Positions 50,900 to 59,698 of a DNA stretch of 64,000 bases are shown one piece after another. Within the stretch, counting starts at the first letter, position 1, and every line of letters begins with the position of its first letter. The notes under the pieces are model-generated. The model was not told the DNA's origin. It saw nothing but the letters and a program-made list of their open reading frames with translations, and made no database searches. Position numbers and translations under genes: made by a program. Origin of the DNA: Rudaea sp. (GTDB taxonomy: Bacteria > Pseudomonadota > Gammaproteobacteria > Xanthomonadales > Rhodanobacteraceae); assembly GCA_031291055.1 (NCBI GenBank), contig JARLJU010000362.1, positions 62,001 through 126,000 of the forward strand, read 5' to 3'.

Positions 50900-52813
50900 C
50901 TACTTCTTGTCCTTGACCTCGGTGAATTCGGCATCGACCACATCGTCCTTGGGTGCCGAGCCGCCCCCGGGCTGCTGCGCGCTGGCGTCACCACCGCCTG
51001 CACCCGCGGCGGCCGCAGCCGCCAGCGACTGCGCGGCTTTTTCCAGCGTGGCGATGCGCGACTCGATTGCATCCTTGTCTTCGCCTTTCATCACTTTTTC
51101 CAGGTCCGCAAGGGCCGCCTCGATCGCACCGATCTGATCCGGCACCTTGCCGCCGTGTTCCTTGATCGCCGCGCGCGTGGCGTGCACGAGTTGATCGGCC
51201 TTGTTGCGCGTGCCGACCAGTTCATGGAATTTCCTGTCGTCTTCCTTGTTCGCTTCGGCGTCGCGCACCATGCGCTGGATTTCTTCCTCATTCAAGCCGG
51301 ATCCGGCCTTGATCTCGATGCGCTGTTCCTTGCCGGTTTTCTTGTCCTTGGCCGAGACATGCAGGATGCCGTTGGCGTCGATGTCGAACGTCACTTCGAC
51401 CTGCGGCATGCCGCGCGGCGCCGACTCGATGCCGGTTAGATCGAACTTGGCCAGCGACTTGTTCGCACTCGCGCGTTCGCGCTCGCCCTGCAGCACATGC
51501 ACGGTGACCGCGTTCTGGTTGTCTTCAGCGGTCGAGAATACCTGGGTATTCTTGGTCGGGATCGTGGTGTTCTTCTCGATCAGCTTGGTGAATACGCCAC
51601 CCATGGTTTCGATGCCCAATGACAGCGGCGTCACGTCGAGCAGCAGCACGTCCTTGACCGTACCGCCGAGAACGCCACCCTGGATTGCGGCGCCGACGGC
51701 GACAGCCTCATCGGGGTTCACGTCCTTGCGCGGCTCCTTGCCGAAGAATTCCTTCACCGCGTCCTGCACTTTCGGCATGCGCGTCTGTCCACCCACCAGG
51801 ATCACCTCGTGGATGTCGGATATCTTCAGGCCGGCATCGTTGATCGCGGTGCGGCACCGAGCGATAGTCGCCTTGATCAGATCATCGACCAGCGCTTCGA
51901 GCTTGGCTCGCGTCAGCTTGATGTTCATGTGCTTCGGACCGGAGGCATCCGCTGTGATGTAAGGCAGATTCACTTCAGTCTGATGAGCGCTGGACAGCTC
52001 GATCTTCGCGCGCTCGGCGCCATCCTTCAGGCGCTGCAGGGCCAGCGAGTCGTTCTTCAGATCGACACCGGAATCCTTCTTGAACTCGTCGACGAGATAG
52101 TCGATCAGGCGCTTGTCGAAGTCTTCACCGCCGAGGAAAGTATCGCCGTTCGTGGCCAGCACCTCGAACTGCTTCTCGCCGTCAACCTCGGCGATCTCGA
52201 TGATCGACACATCGAACGTACCGCCGCCCAGATCGTACACGGCAATCTTGCGGTCGCCGCCTTTCTTGTCGATGCCGTAGGCGAGCGCTGCTGCGGTCGG
52301 CTCGTTGATGATGCGCTTGACGTCCAGTCCTGCGATGCGACCGGCATCCTTGGTCGCCTGTCGCTGCGAGTCATTGAAATACGCGGGTACGGTGATAACG
52401 GCCTCGGTCACCGGCTCACCGAGATAATCCTCGGCGGTCTTCTTCATCTTCATGAGGATCTTGGCCGAGATCTCCTGCGGCGAGAGCTTCTTGCCGTCAG
52501 CCGTCTCCAGCCACGCGTCGCCGTTGTCGTGCGCGATGATCTTGTAGGGTACGAGATCGAGATCCTTCTTCACTTCAGCATCGGTGAACTTGCGGCCAAT
52601 CAGGCGCTTCACCGCGTAGAAGGTATTCTTTGGATTGGTCACCGCCTGACGCTTGGCCGTGGCGCCGACCAGCACTTCGTTGTCCTTGAACGCGACGATC
52701 GAAGGGGTGGTGCGATCGCCTTCCGAGTTCTCGATGACACGCGCCGTATTGCCTTCCATGACCGCGACGCAGGAATTGGTCGTGCCCAGGTCGATACCGA
52801 TGATCTTTCCCAT
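50900..52813 (-). CDS. dnaK: Chaperone protein DnaK (Hsp70)
   Basis: ATP-driven protein-folding chaperone. The 637-residue protein has the nucleotide-binding domain ([16 protein letters not shown] at the start, the [26 protein letters not shown] segment, and [14 protein letters not shown]). A substrate-binding domain follows (from about 390, with [14 protein letters not shown]), then the helical lid and an Ala/Gly/Asp-rich tail. The length is normal. It is preceded by its own sigma-32-type promoter and by grpE. Confidence 0.98.
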   Translation of the reverse strand: MGKIIGIDLGTTNSCVAVMEGNTARVIENSEGDRTTPSIVAFKDNEVLVGATAKRQAVTNPKNTFYAVKRLIGRKFTDAEVKKDLDLVPYKIIAHDNGDAWLETADGKKLSPQEISAKILMKMKKTAEDYLGEPVTEAVITVPAYFNDSQRQATKDAGRIAGLDVKRIINEPTAAALAYGIDKKGGDRKIAVYDLGGGTFDVSIIEIAEVDGEKQFEVLATNGDTFLGGEDFDKRLIDYLVDEFKKDSGVDLKNDSLALQRLKDGAERAKIELSSAHQTEVNLPYITADASGPKHMNIKLTRAKLEALVDDLIKATIARCRTAINDAGLKISDIHEVILVGGQTRMPKVQDAVKEFFGKEPRKDVNPDEAVAVGAAIQGGVLGGTVKDVLLLDVTPLSLGIETMGGVFTKLIEKNTTIPTKNTQVFSTAEDNQNAVTVHVLQGERERASANKSLAKFDLTGIESAPRGMPQVEVTFDIDANGILHVSAKDKKTGKEQRIEIKAGSGLNEEEIQRMVRDAEANKEDDRKFHELVGTRNKADQLVHATRAAIKEHGGKVPDQIGAIEAALADLEKVMKGEDKDAIESRIATLEKAAQSLAAAAAAGAGGGDASAQQPGGGSAPKDDVVDAEFTEVKDKK

Positions 52814-52864
52814 GTTTGCAATCTCCGAAATTTTTTAGCGGCCGCCGGCCGCGCATGGCGTGAT

Positions 52865-52891
52865 AGTTGGGGTCGTTCAGGTCAATTCAAG
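52865..52891 (-). promoter_or_regulatory. Sigma-32 (heat-shock) type promoter of dnaK
   Basis: On the minus strand CTTGAA (52891-52886), a 13-base spacer and CCCCAACT (52872-52865) closely fit the RpoH consensus CTTGAA-N13/14-CCCCATNT. The dnaK ATG follows 51 bases downstream. Confidence 0.7.
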
Positions 52892-52916
52892 CCTGCACCG
52901 ATACGGGCCTGTCCGG

Positions 52917-53462
52917 TTAGGAATTCTGCGGCTTGGCAATGGCGACCAAGGCCGGCCGCAGCAGCCGATCGTTGAGCACGTAGCCTTTCTGCATGACCGC
53001 GACCACATCGTTCGGTGCCGCCAGCGGCGCATCGACGAGGGTCATGGCCTGGTGCTGTTCCGGATTGAACGGCTGTCCCAGTGGATCCAGCTGTTTCAGG
53101 CCATTGTTCTCGGCCACCTTGAGCAGGGCCTTGAGGGTCAGATCCATCCCGGAGCGCAACGCGTCAACATCGGCGGTTTCAGTCGCCAAGCCACGTTCCA
53201 GGCTGTCGCAAACCGGCAGCAGATCGCCGAGCAGGCGCTCGTTGGCGAATTTGCGTGCCTGTTCCACATCACGTTGCAGGCGCTTGCGCTGATTCTCGAT
53301 TTCGGCACGCTCTCGCAGCAGCACGTCGCGCATCTCGCCCAGCTTCTTCTCGTATTCGACCAGCTTCTGGCCCAACTGGTCGGCGTCTTCCTGTACGGCA
53401 TCGGCGCCAGGATGCGTGGGGTGGGACTGTGCAGGATCGGTGTTTTCCATAGCTTCTTCCAT
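52917..53462 (-). CDS. grpE: Nucleotide exchange factor GrpE
   Basis: Releases ADP from DnaK. The 181-residue protein has a Gln/Glu-rich N-terminal coiled coil (about 30-90), the LRERAEIENQRKRLQRDVEQA-type segment, and the C-terminal beta domain with VAVMQKGYVLNDRLLRPALVAIA. An ATG four codons inside is an equally likely start. It lies between hrcA and dnaK on the same strand. Confidence 0.95.
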   Translation of the reverse strand: MEEAMENTDPAQSHPTHPGADAVQEDADQLGQKLVEYEKKLGEMRDVLLRERAEIENQRKRLQRDVEQARKFANERLLGDLLPVCDSLERGLATETADVDALRSGMDLTLKALLKVAENNGLKQLDPLGQPFNPEQHQAMTLVDAPLAAPNDVVAVMQKGYVLNDRLLRPALVAIAKPQNS

Positions 53463-53589
53463 TTCAATCAGCCAACGGCGTCGTGCCGGTCAAGGCACTG
53501 CATTTTGCATCGGACATGAAAAGTTCGAGTCAGCGTGTCGAACCCTCCATGGTGTGCCTCCACGTTCGGCATCCATGCCTCACCCTCGG

Positions 53590-54645
53590 CTATGTGGCCT
53601 GCTGGGCCTGATTCAAGGCGTTGGAGACGATTTGCGCTGTCGCCTGCACCACCGGAATCACTCGCTGATAGGCCATGCGTGTCGGGCCGATCACGCCGAG
53701 CACGCCCAGCACGCGGCCCTCGACGCCATAAGGGGCGGTGATCAGGCTGCAGCCGTCGAGTGCGGTGAACCCCGATTCCTCTCCGATGAACAAGCGCACC
53801 CCTTCGGCACGCGAGCAGTTTTCCAGCAGCAGCAACAAGTCGCGCTTGCGCTGGAACGCCTCGAACAGTTCGCGCAGCCGGTCCATGTCCGAAAGTCCCT
53901 GCGATCCCATCAGATTGATCTGCCCGGCGACCAGCATGTCGGCGCCGCCCTGGTCGGGAAACGCCTGCTGGGTCACATCGATCGCCGCCGCCATCAACTG
54001 GCTCAGGCTGCGGCTGGTCTCAAGCATCTCGCGCTGCAGGCGCTCGCGGATCTCCGCCATGCGCAGCCCGGCAAAATTGGCATTCAGGAAGTTGGCGATC
54101 TGCTCCAGCTCGCTAGCCGAATAGGCGCGCTGTGTAGTCACAACGCGGTTTTGCACATCGTTGTCGGCAAAGACCAGGATAGTCAGAACTCGATTGCCGC
54201 CCAGGGCGACAAAATCGATGTGACGGAACGGAAATTCCTCGCGCTTTGGCACAGTAACCACGCCGACGAAATGAGTCACCTCCGACAGCAGCGCCGAAAC
54301 CCCGTTGAGCAGGTCCTGGGTCGGCGCCTGGGTAGGCAATTCGCGCCTGAGTTTTTCGATCTGAGGCTCGTCCAGCGGCTTGAGTTCAAGCAGGCTGTCG
54401 ACGAAGACCCGGTAACCCTGTGCTGTCGGTACGCGTCCGGCGGAAGTATGCGGCGCGGCCAGCAGACCGATTTCCTCCAGGTCGGACATCACGTTGCGGA
54501 TCGTCGCGGCGCTCACGTCCAGTCCCGCATGACGGGCAAGCGTGCGCGACCCGACCGGTTGCCCGTCGGCGATGTACTGGGCGATGAGCGCGCGCAGGAG
54601 CTGGCGGGCGCGTGCATCGAGTTTCTTGTCGAAAAAGGAAGGCAT
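53590..54645 (-). CDS. hrcA: Heat-inducible transcription repressor HrcA
   Basis: A repressor that normally binds CIRCE operators upstream of chaperone genes. The 351-residue protein has the N-terminal winged helix (RQLLRALIAQYIADGQPVGSRTLARH, SAATIRNVMSDLEEIGLL and the SAGRVPTAQGYRVFVD segment) and the C-terminal inserted dimerisation domain ending in GVEGRVLGVLGVIGPTRMAYQRVIPVV. I start at the ATG at 54645 (MPSFFDKK); a TTG at 54684 is unnecessary. It is first in the hrcA-grpE-dnaK-dnaJ cluster. Confidence 0.96.
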   Translation of the reverse strand: MPSFFDKKLDARARQLLRALIAQYIADGQPVGSRTLARHAGLDVSAATIRNVMSDLEEIGLLAAPHTSAGRVPTAQGYRVFVDSLLELKPLDEPQIEKLRRELPTQAPTQDLLNGVSALLSEVTHFVGVVTVPKREEFPFRHIDFVALGGNRVLTILVFADNDVQNRVVTTQRAYSASELEQIANFLNANFAGLRMAEIRERLQREMLETSRSLSQLMAAAIDVTQQAFPDQGGADMLVAGQINLMGSQGLSDMDRLRELFEAFQRKRDLLLLLENCSRAEGVRLFIGEESGFTALDGCSLITAPYGVEGRVLGVLGVIGPTRMAYQRVIPVVQATAQIVSNALNQAQQAT

Positions 54646-54701
54646 GGTATCCGCGTTGCCCGAGAACGGGTGCGACGCTAGCAATCGCCCGTACCATGGT
54701 C

Positions 54702-54728
54702 AATATGGGTATCGCGCGCGGTTTCAAG
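54702..54728 (-). promoter_or_regulatory. Sigma-32 (heat-shock) type promoter of hrcA-grpE
   Basis: On the minus strand CTTGAA (54728-54723), a 13-base spacer and CCCATATT (54709-54702) fit the RpoH consensus. The spacing is the same as in the dnaK promoter. The hrcA ATG lies 57 bases downstream. No CIRCE inverted repeat (TTAGCACTC-N9-GAGTGCTAA) was found here. Confidence 0.65.
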
Positions 54729-55116
54729 CAAGGGTATGGGCACGAAGGCATTGCGTACTGGACTTGCGGCCCCTTTCCCCGTAGGCTTGCATCCGAGCGC
54801 AGGCCCGCCTAGCGCGCCGACCTTTTGGCGCAACGCACGACCCGCCCGCGCAGTCCGACTTTTTTCAACGCCATGCCCATGCCCGGTAGTTCCGGCGTGA
54901 GGCAAAGGTCAATCACCGTTAACTCGACGTAGTTCATGAGTGGCGGTGGGATGGCGAGTTGCGGGGTTCGCCTGCCGCGGTCGCACCTGGAACATTGCCG
55001 GTGCAGCCTCCGCCACGAAGGCGACGTTCACAAAGACGACTTTTTCCGATTCTCCACATTGCCGATTAATGTACATGGCTGCGTGAGCAGCGCGAACGCA
55101 TGACGAACGAGCAGGC
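54729..55116. other. Intergenic region between hrcA and scpA
   Basis: Together with the hrcA leader this makes about 470 bases without a convincing gene. A 42-codon minus-strand frame (54809-54937) lacks a ribosome binding site, and longer frames are low-complexity GC-driven readings. The scpA promoter should lie in the last 100 bases, but no clear boxes were identified. Confidence 0.45.
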
Positions 55117-55968
55117 ATGACCATCCAGACCGTCGAAAGTCTCGATCCCGAGACGACGGGCATCTTCACTCCAGTGCCGCAGCAGCAGGAAATGCCGCTG
55201 GCGATGGTGCGTGGCCAGCCGATGCTGCAGATGCCACAGGATCTGTACATCCCGCCAGACGCGCTGGAAGTCATCCTGGAGGCCTTTGAAGGCCCGCTGG
55301 ATCTGCTCCTGTACCTGATCCGGCGCCAGAATCTGGACATCCTCGATATCCCGATCGCCGAGATCACGCGTCAGTACATCGACTACATCGATCTGATGCA
55401 GGACATGCGCCTGGAACTGGCCGCCGAATACTTGGTGATGGCGGCCATTCTGGCCGAGATCAAATCGCGGCTGCTGCTGCCACGGCCGCCGCAAGCCGAG
55501 AACGCGGAAGAAGATCCGCGCGCGGAACTCGTACGCCGCCTGCAGGAATATGAGCGCTTCAAGAAAGCGGCAGAAGACATCGAGACGCTGCCGCGGCTGG
55601 ACCGCGATTTCAGCGTCGCCAGCGCCTTCGTGCCGGACAAGAACGTGATCCACCTGCCGCCGCCGGTGGAGTTGCGCGAGTTGCTGCTGGCGCTGAAGGA
55701 CGTGCTCAAGCGCGCGGAACTCACCGGACGGCATGCCATCCAGCGCGAGGCCCTGTCCGTGCGCAATCGCATGAGCGATGTGCTCACCGCGCTTGGCGAT
55801 GGCGAATTCCATCAATTCGAGCGCCTGTTCAATCCCGACGAAGGCCGGCTCGGGATCGTCGTCACCTTCCTTGCCTTGCTGGAACTGGCAAAGGAACATC
55901 TGATCGAGATCATGCAGAGCGCACCGCTGGCACCGATCTATCTGAAATCGCTGGCGGTTGCGGCATGA
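55117..55968 (+). CDS. scpA: Segregation and condensation protein A
   Basis: The kleisin subunit of the SMC-ScpAB condensin. The 283-residue protein has an N-terminal extension of about 45 residues and then the kleisin start (ILEAFEGPLDLLLYLIRRQNLDILDIPIAEITRQY, split over 52-88). The AAEYLVMAAILAEIKSRLLLP helix and a C-terminal winged-helix part (VTFLALLELAKEHLIEIMQ) follow. It is upstream of scpB and rluB, the usual order. The presence of ScpAB implies an SMC-type condensin rather than MukBEF. Confidence 0.95.
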   Translation: MTIQTVESLDPETTGIFTPVPQQQEMPLAMVRGQPMLQMPQDLYIPPDALEVILEAFEGPLDLLLYLIRRQNLDILDIPIAEITRQYIDYIDLMQDMRLELAAEYLVMAAILAEIKSRLLLPRPPQAENAEEDPRAELVRRLQEYERFKKAAEDIETLPRLDRDFSVASAFVPDKNVIHLPPPVELRELLLALKDVLKRAELTGRHAIQREALSVRNRMSDVLTALGDGEFHQFERLFNPDEGRLGIVVTFLALLELAKEHLIEIMQSAPLAPIYLKSLAVAA

Positions 55969-56047
55969 GCGCGGCCGACCCTGATCACGTAAATCAAGAA
56001 GGCAGCGACCGACGGCTGCGCATTTGGATAGACGGCAACCATTGACC

Positions 56048-56791
56048 ATGATCGAATTCACCCAGCTCAAACGCATCGTCGAAGCGGCCCTGCTGGCAGC
56101 GGCGCAACCGCTGTCGCTGCCGCAGCTCTCGGCGCTGTTCGACGAAACCCAGACACCCAGCCACGACGATCTGGCCCGCGCACTCGATGAACTTGGGCAG
56201 GATTGCGCTCACCGCGGCGTCGAGCTGCGCGAGGTGGCTTCGGGTTTTCGCTACCAGATCCGCGAGGATGTACACACCTGGGTCGCGCGTCTGTGGACCG
56301 AGCGCCAGACCAAGTATTCGCGTGCGTTGCTTGAGACGCTGGCCCTGATCGCCTATCGCCAGCCGATAACGCGCGGTGAGATCGAGCAGATCCGCGGTGT
56401 GGCCGTATCCACGAACATCATCAAGACCCTGGAAGAGCGCGAATGGGCACGGGTCGTCGGCTACCGCGATGTGCCCGGCAAACCCGCCCTGTTCGGCACG
56501 ACGCGCACCTTCCTGGATTACTTCAATCTCAAATCCCTGGACGAATTGCCGCCCCTGACCGAAATTCGCGACATCGAAGACTTCGACCCGCAACTGACCC
56601 TGGGGCCGGTGGCGATGAATCGGGCAGAGCCGGAAGAAGAAGTGGAGCACGCAATATCCTCCACATTGCACGACAATTCCCACGACACCGCGGCGAACGC
56701 GGCGCCCGCTTCCCTCCCCGCCCTTGATGGCGCACCCGACACCAACGCAGCATCCGATACCGATGCCGCCGCCCCGGAGCACTCCGCATGA
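56048..56791 (+). CDS. scpB: Segregation and condensation protein B
   Basis: Partner of ScpA in the SMC complex. The 247-residue protein has two winged-helix domains, with the conserved LETLALIAYRQPITRGEIEQIRGV and LEEREWARVVGYRDVPGKPALFGTT segments. The last 55 residues are an acidic, Ala/Asp/Thr-rich tail, likely disordered. The ATG at 56048 gives the family N-terminus (MIEFTQLKRIVEAALLAA); a TTG at 56024 is possible. The stop overlaps rluB as ATGA. Confidence 0.94.
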   Translation: MIEFTQLKRIVEAALLAAAQPLSLPQLSALFDETQTPSHDDLARALDELGQDCAHRGVELREVASGFRYQIREDVHTWVARLWTERQTKYSRALLETLALIAYRQPITRGEIEQIRGVAVSTNIIKTLEEREWARVVGYRDVPGKPALFGTTRTFLDYFNLKSLDELPPLTEIRDIEDFDPQLTLGPVAMNRAEPEEEVEHAISSTLHDNSHDTAANAAPASLPALDGAPDTNAASDTDAAAPEHSA

Positions 56792-58299
56792 ACGCGCCCA
56801 CGCGCACCCTGCTTACCCTGAAACGCCCGCACGGTGATTTACCTGCCGTCGAGGAACGCCTGCACAAGGTGCTGGCTAACGCCGGCCTCGGCTCGCGCCG
56901 CCTGCTTGAACAGCGCATCGAAAGTGGCGAGGTGAAGGTCAACGGCGCCGTCGCTGAACTTGGCTCCAGCGTACGTGCCGGGGATCGCGTGGAGCTGGAT
57001 GCCAAACTCTTCGTCGCCGTCAACGACAGCGCCGAACATGCACAGGTACTGGTCTTTCACAAGCCCGAAGGTGTGGTCACGACCCGTGACGACCCGGAAG
57101 GCCGTCCGACCGTGTTCGAGCAGCTGCCGCGACTGAAGGGCGCGCGCTGGATCGCCGTTGGTCGCCTGGACATCAACACCACCGGCCTGCTGCTGCTTAC
57201 CACCGACGGAGCGTTGGCGCATGCGCTGATGCATCCGAGCACCGAGATCGAACGCGAATACATCTGCCGCGTGCACGGCGAAGTCACCGACGAGGCACTG
57301 GAACGGCTGCGCAGCGGTGTTGAACTCGAGGATGGCCCGGCGAAGTTCGAGGACCTGGCCGTCATCAGTCGTGGCGACAGTCATTCCTGGTTCCGCGTCG
57401 TGATCCGAGAAGGCCGCAATCGCGAAGTCCGGCGGATGTGGGAATCCCAGGGCCTGATGGTCAGCCGGCTCAAGCGCGTGCGCTACGGCAACATCGAACT
57501 GCCACGCGGCCTGCTCAAGGGTCATAGCGAGACACTCGACGCGGCTTTGGTGAAAGCCCTGCGTACACTGGTCGGCGCGGCCGATCCGGAGCCGACGCTG
57601 ACCTTGCAGCCAGTCATCGGCCAGCGCCGCGCGAGCAAACCGACGAACGAATTCCGTCCCGCGCCGCGCACGCAACAGGCATGGACGGGTACCTACAACG
57701 AGGAGGCACGGGAAATCCGCGCCTACGACCGCATCCGCGAGGACAAGCCGTTCACAAGGCCGGGCGGCCGCGGCAAGCCCGGCGGCGGCAAGCGCAAGCC
57801 GCAGCGGGGCAATGCGCCACACGCGCAGAGTCGCGATCCCCGCGCAGCCGGTCCGCGCCCGCCACGTCGCGGCGGTCCGCGCGGTGCGCCGGGCCAGGCA
57901 CAGATCGGCGTCTATCAGCCGCCGCGTCCGTGGGCCGCCGGCGACAACAACGGTCCGCGTCCGCCGCGTCGCGGCAAGCCGCGTCCCGGTGGTCCCGGGA
58001 CAAATCCAATAGGCGAGCAGCGCGGGCCGCGCCGGCCTCAAGGTCAGGGCAAGCCGGGCGGCTGGAGGCCACCGGTAACGGGCGCCTACGGTGAACGCAA
58101 CGAACAGCAGCAGCGCCCGCGCCGTCCAGGCATGGGACAGCGGGCCAACCCAAATTCGGTCTACGCGCCGCGGGGCGATCAGCAGCCGCGACATCCCAAT
58201 GAAGCCTTGCCGCGCGATGACATCGGCAACCGCATGCCGACGCAGGACAATCGTCCGCGACGTCCGCCGGGCGGCAAGCCGCGTCGGCCTCAGCGTTGA
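56788..58299 (+). CDS. rluB: 23S rRNA pseudouridine synthase RluB with long basic tail
   Basis: Forms pseudouridine at position 2605 (E. coli numbering) of 23S rRNA. The 503-residue protein has an N-terminal S4 domain (about 22-80) and the catalytic domain with the Asp in AVGRLDINTTGLLLLT (near 125) and the REGRNREVRRMWES motif (near 210). From about residue 275 to the end lies a 225-residue tail very rich in Arg, Pro, Gly and Gln (repeats such as PRPPRRG, GKPGGG), probably disordered and RNA-binding. Tails of this kind are known in proteobacterial RluB. Confidence 0.95.
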   Translation: MNAPTRTLLTLKRPHGDLPAVEERLHKVLANAGLGSRRLLEQRIESGEVKVNGAVAELGSSVRAGDRVELDAKLFVAVNDSAEHAQVLVFHKPEGVVTTRDDPEGRPTVFEQLPRLKGARWIAVGRLDINTTGLLLLTTDGALAHALMHPSTEIEREYICRVHGEVTDEALERLRSGVELEDGPAKFEDLAVISRGDSHSWFRVVIREGRNREVRRMWESQGLMVSRLKRVRYGNIELPRGLLKGHSETLDAALVKALRTLVGAADPEPTLTLQPVIGQRRASKPTNEFRPAPRTQQAWTGTYNEEAREIRAYDRIREDKPFTRPGGRGKPGGGKRKPQRGNAPHAQSRDPRAAGPRPPRRGGPRGAPGQAQIGVYQPPRPWAAGDNNGPRPPRRGKPRPGGPGTNPIGEQRGPRRPQGQGKPGGWRPPVTGAYGERNEQQQRPRRPGMGQRANPNSVYAPRGDQQPRHPNEALPRDDIGNRMPTQDNRPRRPPGGKPRRPQR

Positions 58300-58339
58300 C
58301 TATTCGAGGCTTGCCGACGGGCGGTTGTTGCCTGCAGGC

Positions 58340-58365
58340 CGGTGCCGCATCACGATGCGGCACCG
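58340..58365. terminator. Hairpin between convergent rluB and CsgG-like gene
   Basis: A perfect 11-bp stem (58340-58350 with 58355-58365) with a 4-base loop CACG. It lies 40-66 bases after rluB and about 50 bases after the end of the opposite gene. There is no T-run. Probably a bidirectional transcription end or mRNA 3' protector. Confidence 0.6.
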
Positions 58366-58411
58366 TTGCAGAAATGTATACCGGGCGTTCCTTACACGTT
58401 CAAGTGGGCGG

Positions 58412-59131
58412 TCAGTCGAGCTTGAGTGCCTTCTTGTCGCCCTGACGGCGTTTCTGTTCCTTGGCCTGATAGTCGGCCACGCAGCTGTCGCGCTTGACCA
58501 TCACACAGTCCAGATAGTCGGTGATCTCGACCAGGGCAGCACGGATCGCCTTGCCGGTGGGTGTATTTTCTTCATGGGCAAGACTGCCACCGAAGCTGCC
58601 ACGGGACACGCCGACCGCAATGCCGCTGCTCTTGCTGCGGCCTTCGACCGTGCGCGAGAAATCCACATCGCCAGTGGTCGTGTTGATTACGCGCAGATCC
58701 ACCGCCAGATAAGCCTCGCTGGACTTGCCACCCAGACCAATGCCCTTGAAGCTCAGACCGCCCCCGGTGCTCGAGGTATTTTCCTGGTATGCGGTGACCG
58801 TGCCCGTGATCAGGTATTGAGCGCCCGTCAGTTTGCCAATCTTGGCGCCGGTACCCGAAGCCACGCGTCCGGAAGCGGCAAGATTCTGCTCTTCCAGCAC
58901 GTTCTGCATCTTCTGCCTCTCAACGACGCGAAAGTCGCCGCTTGAGGACAACTCGTTCGACAGCATCCCCGACAGTTCCCAGCCAACGCCACCCTGCCAC
59001 CAGGCGGCGGCCGATTGATTGGTGAATTCGGCCACGCCTACCACCGGGCGACCGTCGCCGGCCGCAAACGCACTGCCAGCCGCGGCCGCCCCCACCATCG
59101 CCAACGCAACGCCTAAAACAAGCTTCTTCAT
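58412..59131 (-). CDS. Exported CsgG/HfaB-domain protein
   Basis: A 239-residue precursor with a signal peptide (cleavage after AFA near residue 23). The mature part is a CsgG-like domain: VVGVAEFTNQSAAAWW, then SGMLSNELSSSGDFRVVERQKMQNVLEEQ, GKLTGAQYLITGTVTAYQE and a conserved VDLRVINTTTGDVDFS segment. Proteins of this type form curli secretion pores or are periplasmic subunits, including LpoB-like ones. True CsgG is a lipoprotein, but no lipobox Cys is present here, so a pore role is doubtful. The start follows a GGGGAG ribosome binding site. The C-terminus is Lys-rich. Confidence 0.85.
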   Translation of the reverse strand: MKKLVLGVALAMVGAAAAGSAFAAGDGRPVVGVAEFTNQSAAAWWQGGVGWELSGMLSNELSSSGDFRVVERQKMQNVLEEQNLAASGRVASGTGAKIGKLTGAQYLITGTVTAYQENTSSTGGGLSFKGIGLGGKSSEAYLAVDLRVINTTTGDVDFSRTVEGRSKSSGIAVGVSRGSFGGSLAHEENTPTGKAIRAALVEITDYLDCVMVKRDSCVADYQAKEQKRRQGDKKALKLD

Positions 59132-59458
59132 GATTTACTCCCCGTCAAAATGGATTCGATACTCGCCACCGGAATCGCACGTCGTAACGATCGGCGCCAT
59201 TCTAGCCACGTGCGCTCGCAAGATGCCAGCGGACACGTCAAGACCGCGTGTGCGCGCCGGCGCCATGCCGCCTCGCGAAGGATATAAACGCCGAACGGGT
59301 CACATTGAGAACATCGACAGGTGCGCAATCCGGCCAGCCTGGGGAAAACCTGACGCGCCGCACCAGGCACAACGCGATTAACGCGATCGCAACAGGCGAT
59401 TAACCAGCCGCACATATCACCTGCGTATTCTGTGCGCTCGCAAACCAAGGATGTCCTC
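59132..59458. other. Intergenic region between divergent genes
   Basis: 327 bases without a credible gene, between the CsgG-like gene and a small plus-strand gene. It should hold both promoters. A TATTCT (59426-59431) is a possible -10 box for the small gene. The short sequence GCGATTAACGCGATCGC with a GCGAT/ATCGC inverted repeat near 59375-59392 was noted, without known meaning. Confidence 0.4.
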
Positions 59459-59692
59459 ATGCGCAGCATACGTGTCACGGAAACCAAGGTACTCGGCTAC
59501 AGCATCGAACGGGTGGACGTATACGACGACGTCGGTCTGCTGCGCTCGACACGTCATGAAGTGCTGTGTCCGCAAACCGGCGCAGTCGTGGGCAGCCACA
59601 CCAGCCGGCGTGAAGCCGAGCGCTTCGTCATCGCGCTTGAGTTGAACGGTTCGGCCGCAACGGGTCATTCGCGCCAGGGCCTGGCCGCCTGA
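59459..59692 (+). CDS. Small protein of unknown function
   Basis: A 77-residue soluble protein starting at the ATG at 59459, six bases after AAGGATG. It reads as beta-rich at the start (MRSIRVTETKVLGYSIERV, DVYDDVGLLRSTRHEVL), with a C-P-Q-T-G segment near 40 and a helix with REAERFVIALEL. I do not recognise the family. A minus-strand frame covers the same bases, but the ribosome binding site and composition favour this strand. It ends six bases before the convergent omega-amidase gene. Confidence 0.55.
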   Translation: MRSIRVTETKVLGYSIERVDVYDDVGLLRSTRHEVLCPQTGAVVGSHTSRREAERFVIALELNGSAATGHSRQGLAA

Positions 59693-59698
59693 GCCGGA

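Noticed and set aside
52814-54700. Search for CIRCE operators in the hrcA-grpE-dnaK leaders
   Set aside because: No sequence close to the paired 9-base halves was found; TAGCAATC near 54679 has no matching partner at the right distance.
54809-54937. 42-codon minus-strand frame upstream of hrcA
   Set aside because: No ribosome binding site and no recognised similarity.
59417-59668. Minus-strand frame opposite the 77-residue gene
   Set aside because: The plus strand has an AAGGATG ribosome binding site and more protein-like composition.
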